Part shown: positions 34,134 through 41,177 of the stretch, one piece after another
How the letters are laid out: each line of letters opens with the position of its first letter
Position numbering within the stretch: the first letter of the stretch is position 1
Source of the DNA: Planctomycetota bacterium
Lineage (GTDB): Bacteria; Planctomycetota; UBA1135; UBA2386
Direction: 5' to 3'
DNA length: 41,177 nt
Assembly: GCA_028281765.1 (NCBI GenBank)
Contig: JANQJF010000051.1
Span: 1 to 41,177, forward strand
The notes under the pieces: generated by a model
Told to the model about the DNA's origin: nothing
The model's input: only the letters and a program-made list of their open reading frames with translations
The model's database searches: none
Position numbers and translations under genes: made by a program

Positions 34134-36008
34134 CTACGGCCTCACCTTCACGATCTTCGCCACCGACGGCGTGAGCGCACTGTCCAACGCGAACAACATG
34201 TAGTGCCCCGGAGGCGCGACGTTCGCATTCGCCGGCGCGCGCGCGTTCTGCAGTCGCTGGATCTCCCCATCCCCGTCGTTGTCTCCCGGGAAGATCGGCA
34301 ACGATGCACCGACCTTCTGCACCTGCACGTATCGCTGGTTCATGTCGACCGAATGGGTCATCGATCCCAACGAGATCAGCACGATCTCGCGCACGTAGCG
34401 ATCTGTCGTGATCGAAAACTCCTGGCCGTAGGCGATCTCCGCCGGCGCGCTGAAGAGCTTCGGCCGCGGCTTCGAGTAGTAAGGCGGTTCGAGGAACTCG
34501 AAGTCCGCGCGCTCCATGAAGTCGTCGGAACCCACGAACCCGGAGCCGACACTTCGGCCACCGCCGACGAGGATACGGCCGTCGGGGAGCAGCAGCGTAA
34601 TCGTGTGGTAGCCGCGCACGGTGTAGGACTGCGATGCGCCTGCAGTCACGCTGAAGTTATTCCGTAGATCGACGTAGTCGGCCCGGCGGAGCGGGGCGGT
34701 CGGGGCGCCAGGCACGTCGTGACCTGCGACTGCCACGACCGAACCGTCCGGCATCAGGACCGTCGACGGGTGATGCCGACGCGCCGTCATGTTGGCTTTC
34801 AGGTTCCAGGACTGCGCGTATGGATCCCAAACGTCGATCTGGTCGTGGTGCGCCCCCATCTCTCCGCCGCCGGCGCACAGCATCGTGCCAGGCGCGTACG
34901 GGAACGCGTCCTCGCCACCGAGCCGAATCGGCAGCATCAAGGTCGACGCGCCCTTGTTGGGTAGCTGTGCGGCGCCGGCGACGCGCTGGGCGAACACGCT
35001 GGACCACCGAGTCGTGCTGCTCGTGGACGACGACATCAGCACCGGCTCCCCGGTCTCCCCGAACATCGCGACATCGAAACTCTCGCTACCGATCGTAGCG
35101 GGAGTTGGCAGGACGAACACGTGCGTATAGTCCCCATTGAAGATCTCGGGCGGCGTCAACGCCGAGCCGGACGCCGAGGGATCGGACGAAAGCTCGAACT
35201 GCATGCCCGACGGGTCCCAGGTCTCGATGCTGAGGTTCCTCGGGCTCGGGGATTGGGGACCGCCGTAGCAGACCGGAGGCTGTCCCGACACCGTCACGCA
35301 CCCTTCGAGGATCTGCACACCCGACGTCGTCATCATTCGACCGTCGGCGAGCTTCGTCACCGTCGGGTAGTAGCGCTCGCGTCCTTCGAAGAACATCGGG
35401 ATCTCGCCGGGCTTCGAGCCCAACGCGAGCAAGTCGATTCGGTTCGACCAACTCGACGAACCGGAGAGCCACCGCATCGCGTATTCGAGTCCGCCCGAGA
35501 CCCCGTAGGTCGTGTTGCCGATGGTCGTGAACACCTTGCGGAGACCGCCGGCAACGAACAGGTTTCCGTCGGCATCGAACGCGTGACCACCGCAGAAGAT
35601 CTGGTCGGATACCAAAGTGAGCGGCGGAGTGAGCTGGACTGTGTCGAGACGCACGGGGGGCTCGTTGGTCTGCAACTGCAGCGTCGTCTGCACTGTCGGT
35701 CGAATCGACAACTGCTCGACTCCGATCACCGCGGCAAACGAGTATGCCCGCGAGACGGGCGGAGTCGGGCTCACCACGGGTTGCCGAAACCCCCAGATCA
35801 ACACGCGGCCATCGGGTAGCAGCGAGGCATGGGCCGGTGCGAGAAACTCCCCGCCGGGCTCGAGCACATCGGGCGTATTGTCGCGAAGGATCACGCGCGC
35901 GCTCCAACTGTCGTTCGCCTGCTGCGCGCAGACGGCGCTCTGGAGAAACGCGGTGACGAGAACGGCCCGCATGAGGACCGACGGCGGGGGCAGTTTCCTG
36001 CTGTTCAT
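34134..36008 (-). CDS. Secreted galactose-oxidase-like copper radical oxidase
   Basis: This is a 624-aa protein with a signal peptide (VLMRAVLVTAFLQSAVCA). Kelch propeller repeats (about residues 55-480) precede a DUF1929-type C-terminal domain (about 510-624, GQEFSITTDRYVREIVL and PPGHYMLFALD). By comparison with galactose and glyoxal oxidases, the full active site is present: C139 (IFCGGHAFD) and Y214 (RYYPTVTKLADGR) for the Cys-Tyr cofactor, Y467-H468 (VRGYHTITLLLPDG), and H552 (MTHSVDMNQRY). Such enzymes oxidise a primary alcohol or aldehyde to produce H2O2. The substrate cannot be read from the sequence. The enzyme is expected outside the cytoplasm, where copper loading and cofactor self-processing occur. 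Confidence 0.93.
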   Translation of the reverse strand: MNSRKLPPPSVLMRAVLVTAFLQSAVCAQQANDSWSARVILRDNTPDVLEPGGEFLAPAHASLLPDGRVLIWGFRQPVVSPTPPVSRAYSFAAVIGVEQLSIRPTVQTTLQLQTNEPPVRLDTVQLTPPLTLVSDQIFCGGHAFDADGNLFVAGGLRKVFTTIGNTTYGVSGGLEYAMRWLSGSSSWSNRIDLLALGSKPGEIPMFFEGRERYYPTVTKLADGRMMTTSGVQILEGCVTVSGQPPVCYGGPQSPSPRNLSIETWDPSGMQFELSSDPSASGSALTPPEIFNGDYTHVFVLPTPATIGSESFDVAMFGETGEPVLMSSSTSSTTRWSSVFAQRVAGAAQLPNKGASTLMLPIRLGGEDAFPYAPGTMLCAGGGEMGAHHDQIDVWDPYAQSWNLKANMTARRHHPSTVLMPDGSVVAVAGHDVPGAPTAPLRRADYVDLRNNFSVTAGASQSYTVRGYHTITLLLPDGRILVGGGRSVGSGFVGSDDFMERADFEFLEPPYYSKPRPKLFSAPAEIAYGQEFSITTDRYVREIVLISLGSMTHSVDMNQRYVQVQKVGASLPIFPGDNDGDGEIQRLQNARAPANANVAPPGHYMLFALDSALTPSVAKIVKVRP

Positions 36009-36391
36009 GTTTCGCTCGTGGATGAGGGTTCACCTGGGAGGGACCCTCGGTCGAGCTGTGCAACTCACGAATCCGTGGATTCCCCGAGTGCGGGTGAGGA
36101 GCGAGCGGGCGCGCGGCGGCGGGGAGCCATTTCGTTCAGCCCCCCCACATACCCCTTCAAAACGGCGCATCTCCGGTGTCGCCACGCACCTCGATAGTTC
36201 TCAGAATCTCGAGAAATCCCGAATCGAGAGACCGGCTGTTCGTGGTCGAAAGCGCCCGGACCACGTGCGCAAGTGCTCGCCGTGAAGAGATCTTACCGAA
36301 TCGAGAAACGCCGCTTTCGGGGATGGCTATCGCGTCATCGCCTGGCGTTCGGGAATAACGCCATCAGCCTGATCTCTAGCCTGGAGAGTTG
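36009..36391. promoter_or_regulatory. Divergent intergenic region upstream of oxidase and FG-GAP genes
   Basis: These 383 bp lie between the oxidase start (minus) and the FG-GAP start (plus). No gene is supported. They contain the direct repeat CCGAATCGAGA (36219-36229 and 36296-36306) and a TCTCGA/TCGAGA inverted pair at 36207-36229, which may bind a regulator of either gene. Confidence 0.45.
36219..36306. repeat. Two copies of an 11-bp direct repeat
   Basis: CCGAATCGAGA occurs at 36219-36229 and at 36296-36306, 77 bp apart (start to start), in the divergent promoter region. The first copy is also half of an inverted repeat with TCTCGA at 36207. It is a candidate operator only. Confidence 0.4.
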
Positions 36392-38949
36392 ATGTACTCG
36401 AATTCGTTTCACCCCAAGGGGACCTACTTCACCGTGCTCGCAGCGCTGACGATTCCGGTCGCGGCGCAGACCTTGGAGCGCGTGCCACCCAAGACCCACC
36501 TGCCGAGGAGTCACGACATGGCGACCGGCTGCCTGCTGCACGACTTCCAGAACGACGGCGCCGCCGAGCTGTTCGTCGGAGCGATGGGGCAAAACCTGCA
36601 AATCTGGCGCAACTTTGGCGACGGCCGCTTCGAGAGTTCTTCGGCTGTCCCGGCAGCGACCATGCCCGGAGGCGTGGGTGCGTCGCGGATCCGGGTCGCC
36701 GATCTGGACAACGACGGTGACCCCGATGTCCTCGCCGCGGCCCAGGGTGGTATCCGCTACTTCCGGCGCGCTGCGAACGGCGAATACGACGACGTGACCG
36801 GAGGCTTGCTCGACATTCCGACGCCGTGGTCGTCGGTGTTCGATCTTGCCGACGTCGACGCCGACGGCGACATCGACCTCATCGTCGGCGGAATCGTGCT
36901 GCGACTGTTCGTCAACGACGGCACGGGTCGCTTCTTGCCGAGTGCGCCGACCGCGCTGCCGCCGCTCTCCGCGCTCGAAGACAGCTTCCGGTTCGGAGAC
37001 TTTGACGCCGACGGAGATCCCGACATCGCGATGGTCAGCCTCGGGGTGCCGCGAGTGCTGGTCAACGATGGCACCGGCGCGTTCATCGACGCGCCCGGAT
37101 TGGTCTCGACCGGAACCGTAATCACCGGCGTCTCGGACCTCGAGGTCGCGGACATCGATTCCGATGGCGACGCGGACGTGCTGATCTCTTCCGGCGTCGC
37201 AGGCGCGGCGATGGTGCTGCGCAACGACGGTGCTGGACTTCTCGTCGACGACACTGCGAATGCGCTCCCGGCCGGGCACACCAACGGCGGCACCGAGCTC
37301 GCGGATCTGAACGGCGACGGACTGCTCGACATCGTGACCAACCGCGACGCCAGGCTGCTCCTCAATTCGGGCGCGGGCGTGTTCGTCGATGCGCCGGTCG
37401 ATCACCTTCGAATCCAGCAGGAGACGTCCAGCGTTTCGCTCGGCGACGTCGACTCGGACGGAGACGTCGACATCGCGGTCACGCACCGCGATCACGAGCT
37501 GCCGGTCGAGCTGTTCTTGAACGACGGTTCGGCTCGATTCATCGGCGCAATGCGAACGCGTGTTCCCGGCAGTTTCGGGTACGGGTCGAAGATCGCAGCT
37601 GGTGACATCGACGGTGATGGCGACGCGGACTTGGTCGAACTGGTCGACGAGACGTTCGGCATCGTCACGGCGGAGTTGCGGGTGCTCGCGAACGACGGGT
37701 TCAACGATTACACGGACATCACCGAAACGGCTCTTCCGTTTGCGACCGGCACTGCCGTCGCGATCGAAGTCGCCGACGTGTCCGGCGACGGTGTCGCCGA
37801 CATCATCGCGGGCGGCCAGAACGCGCCGTTGCGCCTCTACATCAGCAATGGCGGCGTGTTCACGGACGCGAGCAGCCTGCTACCGTCGATTCACGTCAAC
37901 GTGGCATCGATCGCGGTTGGGGACGTCAATGGTGACGGCCTCGCCGACCTGTTCCTCGGCTGCTCGCGGTCGATACCGCTGCCGGTATATCCGCATGAGA
38001 ACCGCCTCTACCTGCAGACTCCGACGGGGCTTTCCTCGATTGGACGGATTCGAACCTGCCCGGCGAGCTCGACCTGACCCGCGCCGTCGAACTCGTCGAC
38101 GTGAACAATGACGGCTACTTGGACGCATTGATCGGCAACACCGGCGAAAACGCGGTGTGGATCAACAACGGCAGCGGCGTGTTCTTGCCGGACCTCGTGA
38201 CGATGCCCGGCGACACCTGGACCACGGACTTCGCGTGCGCCGACTTCGACCTCGACGGCGATATCGACCTCGTGTGCGCAAACCGTGGCAGCAACCAACT
38301 CCTCGCCAACATCGGAAACGGGTTCGTCGAGGCAGCCGCGGGCCTCTTCCCGACCGACAACGACGACACGTCATCGGTCGAGCTGTTCGACTTCGAAGGC
38401 GACGGCGATCTCGACATCGCGTTCGGCGCCGACGCATTCGGAGCCTCGGCACCGTTCCTGCGTGTCTATCGCAACGACGGGCTCGCCGGATTCCACGACG
38501 TGCAAGTCCACGGCGACGTGCGTCTCGACTGGTCAGTGGTGAGCCTCACGAGCGCCGACCTCGAAGGCGACGGCGACGTCGACCTGGTAAGTACCGGACC
38601 CAATGGCGTCCAGGTGATGCTCAATCCGAGCCGCAAGCATCTGCAGGCTCCATTGGTGGCTCGGGCAGGCCGTTCCTACACGGTGCAGGTCGTGGGCGGG
38701 GCGTCGCCGCCGACGACGTGGCTGCTGAGTCTCGGCGCGTTGCCGGCCCCGGTAGCGACGCCGTTCGGACTGTTCCGACTCGATCCGATTACAACGGTCG
38801 CCCTGCCAACGCCCGGGTCGTTCCTCTCGGTGACGATTCCGAGCAACACGACGTTGGTCGGTGTCGACCTGCACTGGCAGGCTCTCCTCGCGCCGGTTTC
38901 GCTTCCGCAGCCGGAGCTCACCGACATGATCGTCGATCGCGTGCAGTAG
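36392..38949 (+). pseudogene. Secreted FG-GAP/VCBS propeller protein, single-base frameshift
   Basis: ATG 36392 (after GGAGAG) starts a signal peptide (FTVLAALTIPVAA). At least thirteen FG-GAP/Ca-binding repeats follow, e.g. ADLDNDGDPDVLAA, GDFDADGDPDIAMV and ADLEGDGDVDLVS, as in integrin-alpha-like propellers. The frame breaks after QTPTGLS: the next frame reads FLDWTDSNLPGELDLTRAVE and resumes the repeats through the shared C-terminal beta region (SFLSVTIPSNTTLVGVDLHW). One extra G in the GGGG run at 38026-38029 restores an 852-aa protein. A homopolymer lesion of this kind may be a consensus error. As written, the C-terminal 300 residues are lost. Confidence 0.9.
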
Positions 38950-39109
38950 CCGAGCCGCCGGTAGTTCGGCGGCGCGCGTGCGGGCTTCCGCTCTGCGCCT
39001 CCGGCCGCGCGACGTCGATCGGTGAAGCCGTCGAGGGCTCCACGTGCCGACGTGCCCATTTCTGATCAGGATCCGGCACGCTCACGCGCCTTCGGCTACA
39101 GTGTTCCGC

Positions 39110-40540
39110 ATGGGAAGACCACACACCTGGGCACTCGTTCTCTTCGCGGCTGTCGGCGCCGCAAGCCTCGCCTCGGCGACCGCGGCGCAGACGGGCTACT
39201 CCGTCGTTCAGCCGCCATACGTCCCATCGAGCACTCAGACCTATGACGGTGCTCGATCCGTTGACGTCCATCTCAACGGCAGCCAGTTTCGATGGTTGGA
39301 CGCAGTCGAAATCTCCAACATCGACCTGAGCAACTCGGGAACGACTACGGTCACCGTCAGCATCTACCGACCGTTTGCCGATTGGCTCCTCGGGTGCGAG
39401 CAAGTCGAGGTCGCCGGCGTGCCGGGACTGAACTCGGTCCGCGTGCCGATCGTGATGCCGATCGACGGCTTCAACTACCGTATCGCGGTCACCGTCCAAG
39501 GCTCGCCCACTAGCGCGCCACAAGCGCAGCTCTTTCCGCTGATCACGACGCCGCCAGGAACGCTCCAGTTCGACGTCCTCGACGCACACCAAGGTCCGGC
39601 CGGCTCGAGACCCACGCAACCGGCAACCGAGATTCCGAACCTGGTGTTGTGGACCACCCCAGACACTGCGATCTCGACACCAGGGAACCACATTGCCGGT
39701 GGAGGCCCGACGCAGGTCGTCGCGGTGTCTGACTACACCTACGCCTACGACTTCTCAATTCGCGGCAGCAGCCATCGCGAGCTCACGGGCGTGAACCTGG
39801 TCGGCGTGCCGCTTCCAGTCCCCCCGGGCACGACGATCCAGATGCGGCTGTGGGACAACGCAGACCCGACGACGGTGATTCACACCGCGGACGCAAGCCT
39901 GTTGGGGAGCGGCTTCTTGATCCCATCGGGCACGGCGCTGTCGCCGGACACGTCGTACCGGATCGGTCTACACATCTCCGTCCCGGGCGGGGCTACGACA
40001 ACCCCGGTCGAAGGATATGTCCCGAGCGCGCTGCCCGAAGTCGACCTGGCACGTGTGATCAGTCTCGACGGCGTGTACTCCGGACCGGGTGCCGCATACC
40101 CAACGGGCCCGTCTCCGATCGCCCCGTTCTTGATCTTGAACACCGCACGCGCAACGTTCGGAACCCACACTTCGCTTGGGCCCGACGTTGGCGGCGACAT
40201 CGAGCCGCAGCTCACGAGCTGCACGATGCCGCGCATCGGCCACCCCCTGCGGCTGCTCATCTGGAACGCGGGCGCGGGCCCGGCGGCACTGCTGATGGCG
40301 GTCAACCCGAATTCATCCCCGTTGTCCGCATTCGGCATGTCGATCTTGAACGGAACGATCATCGGCACGCCCGCGGTGCCGCTGTCCGCTGGCTCGGGTT
40401 CGTTCGAACTGCCCGTCCCGTTCGACCCCGCGATGCTCGGGTTCGAGCTCGGCAGCCAAGTCTTCGTGCCGGATCCGACATCTCCGGCGGATCTTCCGTT
40501 GTCGCACAGTCGGCGCCTGATCAGTCGGTTCGGGTGGTAG
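39110..40540 (+). CDS. Secreted beta-rich protein with shared C-terminal region
   Basis: This is a 476-aa protein. The start was placed at ATG 39110, where a signal peptide begins (HTWALVLFAAVGAASLASA, cleaved near AAQT). The sequence is Pro/Thr/Gly-rich and beta-like throughout, without catalytic motifs: modules with RWLDAVEISNIDLSN and DFSIRGSSHRELTGVNLV, which recur and may be tandem beta-sandwiches. The last 110 residues match the common C-terminal region (MPRIGHPLRLLIWNAG, ALLMAVN, PFDPAMLGFELG). It lies 160 bp after the FG-GAP gene and is probably exported and surface-associated. Confidence 0.82.
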   Translation: MGRPHTWALVLFAAVGAASLASATAAQTGYSVVQPPYVPSSTQTYDGARSVDVHLNGSQFRWLDAVEISNIDLSNSGTTTVTVSIYRPFADWLLGCEQVEVAGVPGLNSVRVPIVMPIDGFNYRIAVTVQGSPTSAPQAQLFPLITTPPGTLQFDVLDAHQGPAGSRPTQPATEIPNLVLWTTPDTAISTPGNHIAGGGPTQVVAVSDYTYAYDFSIRGSSHRELTGVNLVGVPLPVPPGTTIQMRLWDNADPTTVIHTADASLLGSGFLIPSGTALSPDTSYRIGLHISVPGGATTTPVEGYVPSALPEVDLARVISLDGVYSGPGAAYPTGPSPIAPFLILNTARATFGTHTSLGPDVGGDIEPQLTSCTMPRIGHPLRLLIWNAGAGPAALLMAVNPNSSPLSAFGMSILNGTIIGTPAVPLSAGSGSFELPVPFDPAMLGFELGSQVFVPDPTSPADLPLSHSRRLISRFGW

Positions 40541-40688
40541 CGGTTCGAGGGGCGCGACGCAGCATCGCCGTCCCGGGCAAGCGTCACCTCGCACCCCGAT
40601 TGCGACATCAGGGAGCGGCGTCCGCAACGCGCGGACGATCCTCGCGATTCGCGTAGACTATCCACGCGCGCGCGCGAGCAAACGGGGC

Positions 40689-41177
40689 ATGAAATTACTG
40701 ACCTCCGCGTTGCTCCTCGCGACGACCGGGTTCGTATCGGCACAGAACGAGCCCCTTCCCTATCTGAGTTTCGGCCACCCACTCGAAGTCGGGATCTCGG
40801 CGATCGAAGTCGAGATGCTGTTCGAAGAAGCGCCGCCGTATCGCGTCGAGCTATGGCGCGACCGCGGCGGCGTACAGACGGTGGTCGGCACGACCAACGC
40901 TGCGGAGCGCTACCACCGCTTCGATCTCGCCAAGGCGACCCAGGACGGCGATTCGTACACCACGCGCGTGTTCCACCCGGCCGGCGTAACGAACCTCGCA
41001 GGCGAGGTCCGACGGTTCCGCGGGGACTTCAACCTCGATGGAGTGGTCGACGTTGCAGACGTGTCGTCGATGCTGTCGCACCTGTTCGGCGGCACGGCCG
41101 TTCCTCCGTTCAGCGAGCCTCTCGGTGACGTCAACGGCGACGGTGCGATGGACATCGGCGACCCGACGGCACTGCTG
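40689..41177 (+). CDS. Secreted protein with dockerin-type repeats (3' end outside window)
   Basis: ATG 40689 begins a signal peptide (KLLTSALLLATTGFVSA). After about 110 residues of beta-like sequence, two EF-hand-like calcium loops appear: DFNLDGVVDVADVSSMLSHL and DVNGDGAMDIGDPTALL, the dockerin type I pattern common at the ends of planctomycete secreted proteins. The reading frame is still open at the window edge, so 163 codons are seen and the total length is unknown. The role is unassigned; dockerin-like repeats suggest Ca-dependent protein binding. Confidence 0.85.
   Translation, partial: MKLLTSALLLATTGFVSAQNEPLPYLSFGHPLEVGISAIEVEMLFEEAPPYRVELWRDRGGVQTVVGTTNAAERYHRFDLAKATQDGDSYTTRVFHPAGVTNLAGEVRRFRGDFNLDGVVDVADVSSMLSHLFGGTAVPPFSEPLGDVNGDGAMDIGDPTALL

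Overview
The window is high-GC bacterial DNA, most probably from a planctomycete (phylum Planctomycetota). This rests on three things: an ECF-type sigma factor translationally coupled to a membrane Ser/Thr kinase with TPR-like repeats, several large secreted Kelch, FG-GAP and dockerin proteins, and a recurring roughly 100-residue C-terminal beta-rich region at the end of six secreted products. No rRNA, complete tRNA, CRISPR array or prophage module was seen.

Left part (1-6.8 kb): a truncated secreted-protein end lies directly beside a perfect 33-bp tandem repeat. An unrecognised three-gene plus-strand set follows: a 117-aa protein, a 390-aa protein, and a 1515-aa protein with two predicted beta-propeller regions that overlaps the 390-aa gene by ATGA. 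6.9-10.1 kb: minus-strand small genes. These are an AlkD-like DNA-alkylation-repair gene broken by one missing base, a small Cys-containing protein, a secreted protein, an HNH endonuclease with a problematic start, and two weak small ORFs.

Centre (10.3-18.7 kb): four consecutive TIR-domain genes, each with a different architecture. They are TIR-TM-propeller; a PfkB-kinase-like domain fused to a C-terminal TIR (minus strand); TIR-TM-beta-sandwich-propeller, divergent from the fusion across 129 bp; and TIR-TPR followed 7 bp later by a four-TM tandem SLATT protein. All four keep a candidate catalytic glutamate. This looks like an NAD-linked immune or cell-death cluster. The PfkB-TIR fusion and the TIR-TPR/SLATT pair are the best candidates for undescribed systems. 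Function is inferred from domains only.

Right part (19-41 kb): an envelope and extracellular region. It holds a Kelch-type secreted protein; a three-gene operon of a membrane-anchored protein, a 12-Cys exported protein and a DUF1573-like lipoprotein; a carboxypeptidase-regulatory-like surface protein; the sigma factor/kinase pair; a secreted propeller-like protein coupled to one of two tandem YadA-like-head proteins with C-terminal S74 chaperone domains; a pseudogene; a complete galactose-oxidase-like copper radical oxidase; an FG-GAP protein split by a frameshift; another secreted protein; and a dockerin-type protein cut by the window end.

Two genes are interrupted by exactly one missing base and one by an in-frame stop. 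This is either real decay or consensus error and matters for any downstream use.
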